Below, piece by piece: positions 38,654-50,662 of a stretch of DNA of 64,000 nt (the first letter of the stretch is position 1; every line of letters starts with the position of its first letter). The stretch lies in the NCBI GenBank assembly GCA_963580455.1, contig OY756965.1, forward strand, positions 26,696,902 through 26,760,901. Direction: 5' to 3'. Both the position numbers and the translations under genes were made by a program. This stretch comes from Euonymus europaeus. Taxonomy: Eukaryota; Streptophyta; Magnoliopsida; Celastrales; Celastraceae. The notes below the pieces were generated by a model. It worked only from the letters and a program-made list of their open reading frames with translations, searched no databases and was not told the origin of the DNA.

Positions 38654-39509
38654 GTCAATATTTATGTACAAACCCTTCTCTTTGTACAACACTTATGACT
38701 AAATAATCATCTACACTTCTTTAGTTTCTATTATGTCAATTATGGGTTTTTGTTTTCTGTTAACTTGTAATCTGCAATTTTATATCCTGATCCAACTTCT
38801 ATAGAACAAATCATTTTTTTCGTGTGGTCGGTCTTGGTCTTGTAATATTGAACTGTGTTAGACATTTTTCTCTCTGTTAGATTTGCCACCGACTTTTGGT
38901 GATTTCATGGATACATCGTTGACGCCTATTCATTATTTTGTGACGAGTTTCTCTTGCTATTTTTTTCTTTTATATATACATATATTTTTTAAGAAAACGG
39001 GGTGGCATGCTCGAACTTGAATACCATCAAATTTAGTATATGCCTCATTCACCTCTGTTGCTAATGGGCTGTTGGCATTTTGATAGATGGTATTGAACAA
39101 ACAGAATTATGCTGCAAAATATTTACCTTCAAACACAACGCAAAAAAGTCGGCTGGATAAGGAGACCTGATCCAATGTAGTACGCCTAGATGGAATTTTC
39201 CATGTTATTTTGGTTAATTTAGAAAAGTATTATTCCAAATCCAATAACAAAAAAAAGGTTTAAATAAAAGAAAATAATATTTAAACAATTAATAGTAGTA
39301 TAATAATACACCCCTCCGCATCTTCACAACGTTTCTTCCTATGCAAATTGCAAAGCAGCGCTATATCCCTCGCCTTCTCTGTCTGCGCGAAATGCTGCTG
39401 AAATTATAGATTCAAACGACGACGTTCATTGATTACTGGCAGATCCACAATCGGGAGCATCGAAAAATAGGCCGGGTGAGAGAGAGAGAGAGGTGAGAAG
39501 AGGAAGGAA
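38654..39509. other. ROP-RABA1 spacer
   Basis: ROP 3' UTR and RABA1 promoter. A short GA run at 39479-39491 lies in the RABA1 leader just before its ATG. Confidence 0.5.
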
Positions 39510-40683
39510 ATGGGGGCATACAGGGCCGATGATGACTACGACTACTTGTTCAAGGTGGTGTTGATAGGGGATTCAGGTGTGGGAAAATCTAACCTGCTCT
39601 CTCGATTCACGAGGAACGAGTTCAGCCTCGAATCTAAATCCACCATCGGAGTCGAATTCGCCACCCGCAGCATCCACGTCGACGACAAGGTAGTCAAGGC
39701 TCAGATTTGGGACACCGCCGGCCAAGAACGGTATTCTTCATATTTTTACGGATCTCAGATCTATTTTATTATTTACTTTCTGGATTGATTTTTTTGTTTC
39801 TTTCTGAAATGAGATGCTCATGTCTGATTGTAATGAGATGTAACATAGGATGAGTAACTGTCTTTCTTTAGCGGGATTTTCCTTGTTCATGTTTGGTTCT
39901 GGTAGTGGTGGTGGAATAAAGGTAATTGAATTCATAGATATCCATTCTTTGCCAATTAGTCCTATTATTTGTGTTTTGGACAGCCTGATGAATTGGGTGG
40001 AGCGAACCTATCGTTGTCAATGGCAATTATTGTATGGATGGAATAAGAATACATTACAAGGTGCAAAATAAAGAGATTGATGCTGAATGGTTTCAATTTT
40101 AGTTTTGTTTGGAGCTTTCTACCTCTGGTAATATGTTCTGTTTTTTCTGTTTTTCGTTTAGTCGTGCTGCATGTTTTCATTTTGTTTTTCGTATGCAATT
40201 AGGATCATGGTAGGTTCCATTGTGTGGCTAAACTTACATTGTTTCTGCAGATACCGTGCAATTACAAGTGCTTACTATCGAGGAGCAGTGGGTGCGTTTC
40301 TTGTCTATGATGTTACACGACATGTCACATTTGAGAACGTGGAGAGATGGTTAAAGGAGCTTCGGGATCACACTGATTCCAACATTGTGATCATGCTTGT
40401 TGGAAACAAGGCTGATTTACGTCACTTGCGTGCAGTTTCCACTGATGATGCCAAGGCTTTTGCTGAGAGGGAAAACACATTTTTCATGGAGACCTCTGCA
40501 CTCGAGTCATTGAATGTTGAGAATGCCTTCACTGAAGTGCTTACTCAGATTTATCGTGTGGTTAGCCGCAAGGCTCTTGACATTGGTGATGATCCTGAAG
40601 CCTTACCCAAGGGACAGACAATTAACGTTGGCACTAAAGATGATGTATCAGCTGTGAAGAAAGTTGGATGCTGTTCAACATAA
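39510..40683 (+). CDS. RABA1: RABA1-type (Rab11-like) small GTPase
   Basis: Two exons, 39510-39730 and 40251-40683, joined in frame (CG|A at RYRA) to 217 residues. The single intron in [10 protein letters not shown] is typical for RABA genes. Motifs: GDSGVGKS (20-27), TIGVEFAT switch I, WDTAGQE switch II, NKAD and ETSAL. The C-terminus ends in GCCST, a double-cysteine geranylgeranylation signal. Length and sequence fit the RABA1 subgroup, which regulates traffic between trans-Golgi/recycling endosome and plasma membrane. It lies 856 bp downstream of the ROP gene and in the same direction, but the two GTPases belong to different families, so this is not a tandem duplicate. Confidence 0.95.
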
Positions 40684-41990
40684 TGTCCCTGGAACTAGTG
40701 GTTCTACAATCCTAGTTTAATGGGGTTCCAAGATTTCTCGGTCTTTTATCAAATACAGCAGAATGAAAATGGATCTATATTGACAATGGTGTTCTCTTTT
40801 ACTTGATTAATCTGACTTTGTAAGTCTTACTCCTATATCTTAGCTTGATCAACTGACAAAAAATCCGAGTCTTCGAGCTTTGCCTTCGAACTTTTGTTTT
40901 GAGTTTCTTCTTTCTTTTTGATTCATTTGTTTTACGGTTAAGGTTCAATTTGGAAGTAGTGAACGGATATGTATTTCATTACATATCTAAGGTTTTGTTT
41001 ATGTAAGAAGAAACCTTTCCATTTTCCAAGGGCTGGGATTGGAAGTTTGGAACACATGAACAATGCTTGCCCTGTCATCCCATCTGAGCCGTGAAATCTG
41101 TCCAATATTTTAAACTCGTTTAATGGATCATGCATGATTCTCTACAATCCCTGTATATTAAAATGCAATAGTACACGTGAGAAAATAGAGAGGAAAAGGC
41201 AAGCTACAACTACAAGTGATGTTTACTTTTACTTAGTCAAAGACAATTAATTCAACTAGGGAACTTATTAGTGCAAATGCAATAAGCCAAATCTAGTGGC
41301 CGATTAAATTTTAAAATAAGTTACATTTATTTGAATATAATCAAATCATTATAATATATATTTCAATATTGTCATAGCAAAACACATGTCTCAAATTCTC
41401 AATACAAATTTAATATCAAAGTTAATCACTTTCCCATCCTTCATCATATATCTATCAAATTTATATTAAAATCAAGAATGAATCTCACTTTTATTATAAA
41501 ATGTCAAGTCACATCATTATTCATATCATCAAAACATATATTTCGATATAATTATATCAATAAAACACATATTTCAATATAATCACATCATCAAAAACAC
41601 AAATTTTCATCCTATTTGTTGACTTAGTAAATATCCACCATCGTCGGTAGACCAAACAGAAGCTCCGAAAGACCAGTTTCACAGGAAGGGACACTCTTCA
41701 TTCTTTCAGAATTTATAGAACCCAGCGTCTGATCCTTAATTAGCTGCAACAACCAATACTTCTCGCTATCTTCATGCAGGTTTAGGTTTGAATGTTTGGT
41801 ACTGGTCTGCTCCACCAGCTTCTACAACCATGGAATTGATTGAAAGTGAGTTATACTTATCCTCCTGCCTTGAATATTACACTATGGTATTGTTGCGTTG
41901 CTCATGTTTACTAAGACTTTCCCTCTGATGTTATGATCAGATTCAATTCTTGTCAAGAACTCTAACCAGTATTCTCAGGACAAAGAAGAA
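40684..41990. other. RABA1-UGT spacer
   Basis: RABA1 3' UTR and UGT promoter/leader. 41330-41600 is AT-rich with repeated phrases (catcatcaaaac, atatttcaatataat) like the region at 25.2-25.7 kb, suggesting an old MITE. A short upstream ATG frame at 41830-41928 precedes the UGT start. Confidence 0.4.
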
Positions 41991-43361
41991 ATGGCTGCAG
42001 AGACTTTTCATATAGCTATGTACCCTTGGTTGGCACTAGGACACCTGACCCCATTTCTCCACATTGCCAATAAATTAGCCAAGAAAGGTCACAAAATCTC
42101 GTTCTTCATTCCCACCAAAGTACAAAGCAAGTTGGAGTATTTCAATCTCCATCCCAATCTCATTAAATTTGTCCCAATCTCTATTCCCCATGTCGATGGC
42201 CTCCCTCCAGGTGCAGAGACCACTTCAGATGTGCCTTACCCTTTACATCCCCTTATAATGACTGCCATGGACCGTACCGAGGGTGACATTGAGCTACTTC
42301 TCCAAGAACTTAAACCTGATGTGGTCTTCTTTGATTTTACACACTGGATGCCAAGATTAGCTCGTCGTCTAGGCATCAAGACTCTTCTTTACTGCATCAT
42401 TAGTACAGCTACAATTGGTTATGGTTTATCCCCAACAAGGTTTACTGATAACAAGTTGAAGGAAACCGATTTCAAGCAGCCTCCCCCAGGCTTCCCATCC
42501 TCATCCATCAAGCTCAGCATCAGCGAGGCACGATCCTTTGAAAGAGCGACTGCTATGGAGTACGGTAGTGGCATAAGGTTTGGTGACCGCCAATATATCA
42601 GCTTGATCGAATCTGATGCATTAGGATACAGAACATGTCGAGAAATCGAAGGACCATTCATCGACTATCTCAATAGCCAATTTGGGAAGCTTGTGCTGCT
42701 TTCGGGGCCAGTTATACCGGAGGCACCAACATCTGCATTAGATAAAAAATGGGATGAGTGGCTTAGAGGTTTTGAACCAAACTCTATAATCTATTGTGCA
42801 TTGGGAAGTGAATGCAATTTACAGAAGAACCAATTTCAAGAATTGGTGATGGGTTTGGAGCTCACTGGCATGCCATTCTTAGCGGCACTGAAATCACCTC
42901 CAGGTGTGGAGTCGATTGAATCGGCATTGCCTGAAGGATTTGAAGAGAGGGTTACAGGAAGAGGAGTGGTTCATGGTGGATGGGTCCAACAACAACTGAT
43001 CCTAGAACACCCTTCAATTGGATGCTTTATCACTCATTGTGGTTCAGGATCATTATCAGAGGCCTTGATCAACAAATGCCAATTAGTGCTGCTGCCACAA
43101 GTTGGAGACCAGATAATCAACGCAAGAATGATGGGCATAGTCTTGAAGGTAGGTGTGGAGGTGGATAAAGGAGAAGAGGATGGATTATTCACAAAAGAAA
43201 GTGTTTGCAAGGCAGTGAAGACAGTGATGGAGGAAGGCAGTGAAATTGCGGAAGAAATGCGAATCAAGCATGCTAAGTTAAGAGAATTTTTGGTTAACGA
43301 GGATTTGGAGTCCTTTTATATGGATGATTTTAATAAGAAGCTTCAATCGCTTCTTAAGTAA
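41991..43361 (+). CDS. UGT79: UDP-glycosyltransferase, UGT79 type
   Basis: Intronless and complete, 456 residues, the normal family length. The catalytic His18 lies in [10 protein letters not shown] and its partner Asp115 in FFDFTHWMP. The 44-residue PSPG sugar-donor box spans residues 331-374: it starts [11 protein letters not shown], contains [11 protein letters not shown], and ends PQVGDQ. The last Gln fits a UDP-glucose-type donor, although UGT79 members also use xylose or rhamnose. UGT79 enzymes add a second sugar to flavonoid or anthocyanin glycosides (branch-forming), or to terpenoid glycosides; the acceptor cannot be read from sequence. A possible broken second copy lies 7 kb downstream, across the transposon nest. 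Confidence 0.93.
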   Translation: MAAETFHIAMYPWLALGHLTPFLHIANKLAKKGHKISFFIPTKVQSKLEYFNLHPNLIKFVPISIPHVDGLPPGAETTSDVPYPLHPLIMTAMDRTEGDIELLLQELKPDVVFFDFTHWMPRLARRLGIKTLLYCIISTATIGYGLSPTRFTDNKLKETDFKQPPPGFPSSSIKLSISEARSFERATAMEYGSGIRFGDRQYISLIESDALGYRTCREIEGPFIDYLNSQFGKLVLLSGPVIPEAPTSALDKKWDEWLRGFEPNSIIYCALGSECNLQKNQFQELVMGLELTGMPFLAALKSPPGVESIESALPEGFEERVTGRGVVHGGWVQQQLILEHPSIGCFITHCGSGSLSEALINKCQLVLLPQVGDQIINARMMGIVLKVGVEVDKGEEDGLFTKESVCKAVKTVMEEGSEIAEEMRIKHAKLREFLVNEDLESFYMDDFNKKLQSLLK

Positions 43362-44599
43362 GCCTTTAGTAGTGTATCTGCTTGAGCTCCACTTGTAATT
43401 TTTGTTCATCATCAACCTCTGTTATCATAATCTTCAGTTAATAATTATGTTCTCTGTCTATGTGTGTTTTTCACCATCTGATGTTGGAAGTACTCTGTTA
43501 CAATAAAATGTTGCTAATATTGATTCTATGTGTTATACTCCATTTTTGTCCGGATTTCCTCCTTATAATAAAAATATCAAACAGAAAAACAGAATAAAAA
43601 ATAGAAAAATAAAAGAAAACAAAAATGAAAACAAAAACAAAAAATAATAAGAGCCCAAACCTAAGTGGACATATCTCATTGAGCCCAAAAGTTTAGATGC
43701 CCATTACCCAAATAAGTCCAAATTACGAAGTCTTTCATGGCCCATCCCCAAAGAAGCTTCCAATGGTATTAAGGGGATGATGGGCGGCCGATGAAGGGAC
43801 AGAGAAAACCGGTGGACTTAAAGAGAGGCAGAGTTGGCAGAGATAGGCATGGAGGAGAATTGAAGAGAAGCAAAAGAAAGACACCGGTGGTACTTAAAGA
43901 GAAAAACAGAAAATAACAGAGGGGATGGGCGAAATTGATGAGGGAAGAACTGCCAAGAGGGGAGACAGAGGCTACAAAAAGCCGGAAGAAGAAAGAAGCA
44001 AGGGGCGGAAGTTACAAGAAAGAAAAGGAAAAAGGAGGGAGAGCACCAGAGAAGACCGATTCGAGGAAGCAGAGCAAAACGGAGAGAGAGAGAAGCCTCA
44101 ACCACCTCGCCGGACCACATCCTCACCACCCACTTCATCATCATCAACCCTTTCCTTCCTCATATCATCACCGGACCACCATCACCAATCCAAAAACACA
44201 ACCACGCCTCACCATAACCACATCACCTCGTCATCTCACCACCCAAAATACCATCATCATCATCAACCCAGAAACACCACCCCCCACCTCATCATTTTCT
44301 CCTCCCTCAAATCTTGACTGAACACCCTCACACTCTTGGCTTTACCAGAACCATCAAAAACCCACACCACCACTGTTAGTCAAGGCCCCCTCTAACCGCC
44401 CTCCATCTCTACCTCTTCTTACTAAGTCTCTCTCCTAACGCTTTCCCCTTGTCAAGCACAATCCAACAGAGCCAGAAATCCATTCAAAAGACCAGCATCT
44501 CTAGCCTACCATCAAATCCCTCCATCACTGATCATCACCAGACCATCTCTTATCATCCCATCGCGGCATCGCCTGGTCATCATTGCTAGCGGAGGTATC

Positions 44600-46364
44600 T
44601 GTGATATCCTGACCCGAAAATAATTGAATATTAAATAGGAGAGTGATACGTGTACAATGATACCTGGAGAGTCCGAAAATTAAATTCGGATTAAAAGATA
44701 AATGAGAGGTAAGTAAATGATAAGAAGAGGATTCCAGAAGCTTGGAGAGAGAAGGAAACAAATAAAAGAAAGAAACGGAAAACAGAAGAAGAAAAGAAGC
44801 AGAGAAAGGAAACAAGAAAAATCGCGATTTCAGCGTCTGAAACTTCGGCGGCGCCGATCTCCGTTGTCCAGCCACCTCAGGCGACGAGACCAGTACCAAT
44901 CTCTTCATATCTTCAAGACGTATGAAATTGCTTCAAGAATCACCTTGATCGGAGCTGTATATCACCGGGAAAAGCCGTCGGAAGTTTCGGCCACCACAAG
45001 CTTCGACAGTCGATTTCTCCCTCCTCCGACCTCCGATCGACGCGAGATGACCACCGTTGAGTTCGTCTTGGTGAGTACTACAAATCCCAATAGGTGATTT
45101 CCGGTGACCGGAATAGGGGTATTTCGGGTACTATTTGATCCGTTTGACCCGAGTTGACTTTCCGGATAAATTTACCCATTTGACTAAATCGTATATTCTC
45201 TGTATTTATGCGGGTTTTGAACGTATTTGAGAACTTGTATTTGCCTTTGGTGTAGAACTGGTATAGGAACCATAATGGTGTACGTCGGGAAAAATACGGG
45301 AAAGCATTGGTTCGAGTGGGATGTGAGGCACGCTTCATGAGGTAGGGAATACTATAACTTTGCATTAATTTGAGAATTCTGGAATGTCAGTTTAATCGAT
45401 AATTCAAAAAATCTTGCGAAATATATAATTGTGTTTTTCTGATGTAAATGTTGGTTGGTTAAGGTGGAAATTGTGGGTTTTGTGTTGTAAGTTATCGAAG
45501 GTTCTTGCAGTGCATCAATTGCGAATGAATGCTCGACATAAGTGTCTACTGCTAATGTGGATTGTGTGTGCATGTTTGAGTGTAAATGGTTGTCGTGTAT
45601 AATTCTGTTATGTGGTAACCCCCTACTTCTCATTGAGAAAAGTGTTGTCTTTATACTAAATGCATGTGATTGAACATTTGTTTATATCTGAGAATTATGG
45701 AGATTGTGGGGGTTTTGATGTGGAGATTGCAGAGATGTGGAAGAGGCCCTGTACGTACAGTGGGTGAAAATCCAAGTAAGGATTCGCTATGTGGCCACAT
45801 AGTGAAGGGGTGGTAAGTCCCGAGTAGAAGAAGGTGCCTACTTTCCTTACTCGTAGATTGCTTCCGGCGAGGAGGTCGGAAAGCAGAGAAAATTGCTTCC
45901 GGCGAGGAGGTCGGAAAGCGTTCGAGGTGGTGACGGATATTCGAGGCGGGTTGAGAAATAGAAGTGTTATTTAAATTGTCGTGCTTCTGTCAATAATTAT
46001 TTGTGAATGTTTTGTGTGTGAATACGGTATTCCCTACTGAGTTTCGGCTCACCCCCTACTTCCCATTGTTTTATTTTCAGGTGAAACAACTGTGACCAGT
46101 GGGACTGAGAGTGCAGACAGGACATGGCAGTTGGTGTACATACCAAAGTTGCTGCGTAATGGTTGAGTGGACCCAGTGGGTTGGGATGGCTGAGTTGGAG
46201 ACTCAATCGGGTATATAAAATTACTTATGTATTTATCTATATCTATCATCTAAATATAAGTATGTAGATAATTATATTTTTATTGAATTATTGAGGTTTG
46301 AAAAAATTATAGTCGGGAGTATGAGTTGGTTACACGTCACATGCTTGGGGATCGAGGCGTGACA
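44600..46364. mobile_element. Nested solo LTR (1765 bp)
   Basis: Target duplication GTATC flanks it exactly (44595-44599 and 46365-46369). The ends are TGTGATATCC... and ...GAGGCGTGACA. Internal text typical of gypsy-type LTRs includes gtgaggcacgcttcatgagg and, near the right, gtttcggctcaccccctac. A 35 bp unit (attgcttccggcgaggaggt...) is tandemly doubled at 45857-45925. There is no internal coding region and no second LTR, so recombination between two LTRs probably removed the rest. Confidence 0.8.
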
Positions 46365-46403
46365 GTATCACTATCATCACTGTTATCATATAACTAATCC
46401 TGT

Positions 46404-46713
46404 TGATTTACATATATATATATATATATATGTTATATGTGTGAGTGCGTAGATTTTTTGTCTTTGTATATATATATATGTATATGTTGGTAGTTGTGGT
46501 GGTGCCGTGCTATATGTGCGCGTATGTGTGATTTTTGTATATGTGTGTGGTCCATATATATATATGTTTTATACAGGTGTCGGCTGTTAGAGATATATAT
46601 ACGTGCATGATATATATATATTTGTGTGGGTATATATGTGGATATACATGCAAATATATATATATATATATACTGTTTGCTGTGTATATATATATATATA
46701 TGATATTGTGTGC

Positions 46714-46755
<42 letters not shown>

Positions 46756-46760
46756 ACTGT
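46404..46760. repeat. TA/TG-rich low-complexity tract
   Basis: Long TA runs (46412-46432, 46655-46672, 46723-46752) mixed with TG-rich phrases. Non-coding. A similar TA run occurs at 48076-48112, on the other side of the Mutator-like element. Confidence 0.8.
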
Positions 46761-46796
46761 GTGCCGTGTATAGATATGTATATGATATTGCTTATA

Positions 46797-48005
46797 CAGG
46801 AATGCTCCTACGAGGGATCCCGCGTAGGAGCATTCATGCGGGATACTTTCTGGCCGTCCACGTGGACGGCCAGATCCGTATTTTTTTTTAAAAAAATCTG
46901 GAAATCTTTTTGTTTTCTCTATCTCTCTCCGAGCTTCACCAATCCTCTCTCCGCTTGGCTTTCGATCTTCGATCTTTCCCCCACCGATCTCTCTCTCTCT
47001 CTCCCATATCCCTCTATACTCAACCTCATAACATGATTATCTACTCCTCTTTCGTCGATCTCCCATGCTCATCTTCGTACTCTATGTTCGGCGACTTCCG
47101 ATCAAGCACCTGCGAATAAAAAGCACAAAGCATCTGGTGACTGGTCAAACGTGGCACTCACTAGCTTTGCAGGACACACTCCAAGCTTGCCATCATAGGG
47201 GGGAACTTGATTTATGCAATTATGGTGGGATTTTTGTTGTAAATTTGACCTTATAAAAAATGTGTTCTTTTATGTAGTGAAGGTGTTTGTTAGAATGCCT
47301 ATCTGATTTGCAATTGGCATGAGTTGGCTGCTCGACATTTGCACTACTTACATACTTTAGTATGTAACAAACACCTTTCTTGTTTGGATTGAGCTGGTTT
47401 CAGCCTAAGAAGAATCATTCCTTTCTTGTAGGAAGATATAAATTGTAGAGATATGGTTCGTTTTACAAGGTTTCACATAGGGGGAATGCATTTTATCAAA
47501 TTGAGATACAATTGTATTTACTGAAATAGGCTTGCAAGGTTTCGCCACTAGTGCATTGTTGGTTCTTGCTAGTTCGCATCTTGCATTGTTCTACAAGATT
47601 GTCTTCTTTCATTGTTCTAAAAGCTTCAAGCTTCAACACCACTCACCTTCAATATGAACACGCAAGGCCAGAAATTGATTTCCCCAAGTTCGCCCAAGTT
47701 GCAAAGAGATTAAGAGCTAGGCTTCTGCTTTAGGTGATTTGGGTGCACATGCGTCTTTCTCTTTTGATTCTTAGTATTTCACTTCCTTCATATGAAGCGG
47801 ATTCCCCGGCAGAGAGATCGAGAGCCAGTGTGGTTTGGGTAAAGTTTGCAGAGTGGGAATCGGGGAGAGAGAGAGAGAGATAGAGAAAACAAAAAGATTT
47901 CCAGATTTTTTAAAAAAAAAATACGAATCTGGCCGTCCACGTGGACGGCCAGAAAGTATCCCGCAGGAATGCTCCTACGCGGGATCCCTTGTAGGAGCAT
48001 TCCTG
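46797..48005. mobile_element. Non-autonomous Mutator-like element (MULE), 1209 bp
   Basis: Long terminal inverted repeats of about 130 bp are nearly identical. Both start CAGGAATGCTCCTAC and continue through a CTGGCCGTCCAC half-site followed at once by its reverse complement, then an A/T run and atctggaaatctttttg. Flanking 10 bp direct repeats ATTGCTTATA (46787-46796) and ATTGCCTATA (48006-48015) differ at one base. A 9-11 bp duplication and long TIRs are the hallmark of Mutator-like transposons. The interior (about 46980-47830) has no transposase. It could hold captured host sequence, but no gene was recognised. Confidence 0.8.
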
Positions 48006-48071
48006 ATTGCCTATATATATAAATAGATATTATATGTCTGCATGTTGTGACTGTGTGCAGAAGTGTGGATG

Positions 48072-48115
<44 letters not shown>

Positions 48116-48937
48116 GATGTATAAATGTGAGATGGGCCAGGAATGTTTTGTTTCAAATGGGGCCTGGAATGTTTGGTTACAAATTGGGCCAAGAATGGTA
48201 TGTTACAAATTGGGTTAGATTCTACAAATGTTAGGATATTGATTATGAGCTGGATTATATATAGATTATTGAGCCATAAACTTGTCTCTTATGTATATTT
48301 ATAGCATGTTTGTATATAAACTTGAGCTTTAAAACAATTTTGCATAAATTTCTATTGGGTACTATTAGGAAATTTGGGCCTAAGGTCATGTGACTCATGT
48401 AAATAAATGGATGTAAAATGCATACAAGTATATTTAGGATGTTAGAAGCATATAGATTTGCTGAAATATGAGTGTTTAGATTGCATGCTTAAGGTTATTT
48501 CTATACTATGCCATGCATGTTGAAATTGATTTGTACATTTTTGTTATGCCATGAAAAAGACGCAACGTGATAACAATTAAATCTAAGCCGTCTCACTTTA
48601 AATAATGACACCAAGACTAATATGAGAAACTCGTATTCTGTTTAAATACCAAAAGAACCTTCAAGATATTGGGGTTTTTGTCGGCATTTATTCAGAACAC
48701 TTGATTTTCGTGGAACCAAAAAGCAAATTTATTTTTAGGGATTGGGAGAATTTATTTAAGGACTCAAGAGGGGGTTTAAAGATATTTGACCCATCTAATG
48801 AGCCTTAAATGTATTCTTTCTTTTCTCATAAAGAATATGATTGTGAGTATGGCTTAAATTGATCTAGTCGGTGTCTGTGGATCGATTTGATGCATCAATC
48901 GAATTCCCAAAAAATTCACAACCTTTTAAATTATCAA

Positions 48938-49850
48938 AACCACTTCAAGTGGACTTTTCATCAATCTCCAACGTTTTTTTTTCAGCCAAGCCGGGAATGG
49001 CTGTAGTGATTCCGTGTACCTTTTAAATTATCAAAACCACTTCAAGTGAATTTTTCATCAATCTCCATAGTATTTTTCAGCCAAGTCGGGAATGACTGTA
49101 GTGATCTCGTGCACCTTTCAAATTTCTCAAAACCACTTCAAGTGGATTTTTCATCAATCTCCAAAGTATTTTTCAACCAAGCCGGGAATGGCTGTAGTGA
49201 TCCCGTGCACCTTTCAAATCATCAAAACCACTTCAAGTGGATTTTTCATCAATCTCCAAAGTATTTTTCAGCCAAGCCGGGAATGGCTGTAGTGATCCCG
49301 TGCACCTTTTAAATTATCAAAACCACTTCAAGTGGATTTTTCATCAATCTCTAAAGTATTTTTCAGCCCAGCCGGGAATGACTGTAGTGATCCCGTGCAC
49401 CTTTTAAATTATCAAAACCACTTCAAGTGGATTTTTCATCAATCTCCAAAGTATTTTTCAGCCAAGCCGGGAATGACTGTAGTGATCCCGTGCACCTTTT
49501 TAATTTCTCAAAACCACTTCAAGTGGATTTTTCATCAATCTCCAAAGTATTTTTTAGCCAAGCCGGGAATGGCTGCAGTGATCCCGTGCACCTTTCAAAT
49601 CATCAAAACCACTTCAAGGGGATTTTTAATCAATCTCCAAAGTATTTTTCAGCAAAGCCGGGAATGGCTGTAGTGATCCCGTGCACCTTTTAAATTATCA
49701 AAACCACTTCAAGTGGATTTTTCATCAATCTCCAAAAATATTTTCAGCCAAGCCGAGAATGGCTGTAGTGATCTCGTGCACCTTTTCAAACCATCAAAAC
49801 CACTTCAAGTGGATTTTTCATCCAAGCATCAAATTGCCACAATATTAATG
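48938..49850. repeat. 95 bp tandem repeat array, about ten units
   Basis: AACCACTTCAAGTGG recurs at 48938, 49035, 49131, 49226, 49321, 49416, 49512, 49607, 49702 and 49798, a spacing of 95-97 bp. Each unit carries cattcaatctcc-like text, then agccgggaatggctgtagtg and atcccgtgcacctt. Units differ by few substitutions. Overlapping open frames arise only because the unit lacks stops; they are not genes. The array lies inside the outer LTR element. Confidence 0.9.
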
Positions 49851-50189
49851 GGGTCAAACCCACTCAATTGAAACATGGACTTTCTAGTATATATAGAAAT
49901 TCATTAAAGCAATTGGGACATACAAACTCTTTTCAAAACAAAATTTGAGCCAAATAAGAAAACATTTTAAGGCAACCGTTTTTTTCGGGAGTTGTGGGGT
50001 GCCTAACACCTTCCCCATGCTTAATAGACCCCTTTACCCATTTCTTTCTTGTGGACCATATTAGGTGTCCAATTACACCTTAAAAATCAATTGGTGGTGA
50101 CTTCATTTTTTCAAGCCGGTTGCTTCACTATGATTTGGAGTTACAGTTTGAATTTGATTTCATAGTCTTTTTTGATGCCGAGGTTAGCA

Positions 50190-50425
50190 CCCTGTCCATG
50201 CAACGAGTTCATTCGCTACGACATCACCGGCTCTGTTATGACAAGTTATGGTCCATCTCCAGCAAGGTTGATGGCTCTGTTATGACAAGTTATGGTTTAC
50301 CTCCAGCAATGTTTAGGGAGAACAAGTGTACTGAACCTGACAACACATCATGTCTGAGGAGTGTTTCTAGAGTTAGAGAGGCACGAGAACTCCATAATTT
50401 ACTGTTGCAAGCAATGCCTACTTAA
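50190..50425 (+). pseudogene. Possible UGT79 fragment
   Basis: One frame reads SYGLPPAMFRENKCTEPD followed by SRVREARELHN. The intact UGT at 41991 has [17 protein letters not shown] and later SISEARSFE at the matching place. A 44 bp piece (ggctctgttatgacaagtta..., from 50229) is doubled at 50273. Since 44 is not a multiple of 3, the duplication breaks the frame. The match is short, so this is tentative. Confidence 0.35.
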
Positions 50426-50662
50426 ACAACCCTCCTTCAATGAATCTCAAGGTTACTGAAAAACAGTCAAGTCTCTCTCCTTCATACGTGAATACGCATT
50501 GAAACTGTTCACACAAAAAATATACATATTGCTGTAATTGATGGGAGCTACATAGTAGATAAAAGGCATACTGCATATATCTATTGTTCACAAAAAGAAG
50601 AGACCCGTCTTAATCTCATCAATTTAAGTATTGAACTCTATCATAATGCAGCAAATCCTGCA

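Larger units (their letters stand above)
43531..50127. mobile_element. Outer LTR-type retroelement (probable solo LTR), interrupted by later insertions
   Basis: The 5 bp CTATG lies immediately before 43531 and again at 50128-50132. Between them the sequence starts TGTTATACTCC and ends GGTTGCTTCA, the TG...CA ends of an LTR. Near the right end is gggtgcctaacaccttccc and then ttggtggtgactt, phrases I associate with Ogre/Tat-like Ty3/gypsy LTRs. No gag or pol coding remains, so this looks like a solo LTR of about 3.6 kb once the nested solo LTR and Mutator-like element are subtracted. A 95 bp tandem array lies inside. Orientation is not certain, so no strand is given. Confidence 0.65.

Noticed and set aside
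41624..41815. Minus-strand 63-codon frame just upstream of the UGT gene
   Set aside because: Looks protein-like in composition but lacks any recognised motif or splice partner, and lies in the UGT promoter region.
43925..44321. Two overlapping 128-130 codon frames rich in Arg/Glu and His/Ser/Thr
   Set aside because: Simple composition, overlapping frames, and located inside the outer LTR element. No family motif.
49046..49693. Overlapping open frames of 66-113 codons with repeated peptide text
   Set aside because: They are produced by the 95 bp tandem repeat lacking stops. The unit is not a multiple of three, so no single repeat protein is conserved.
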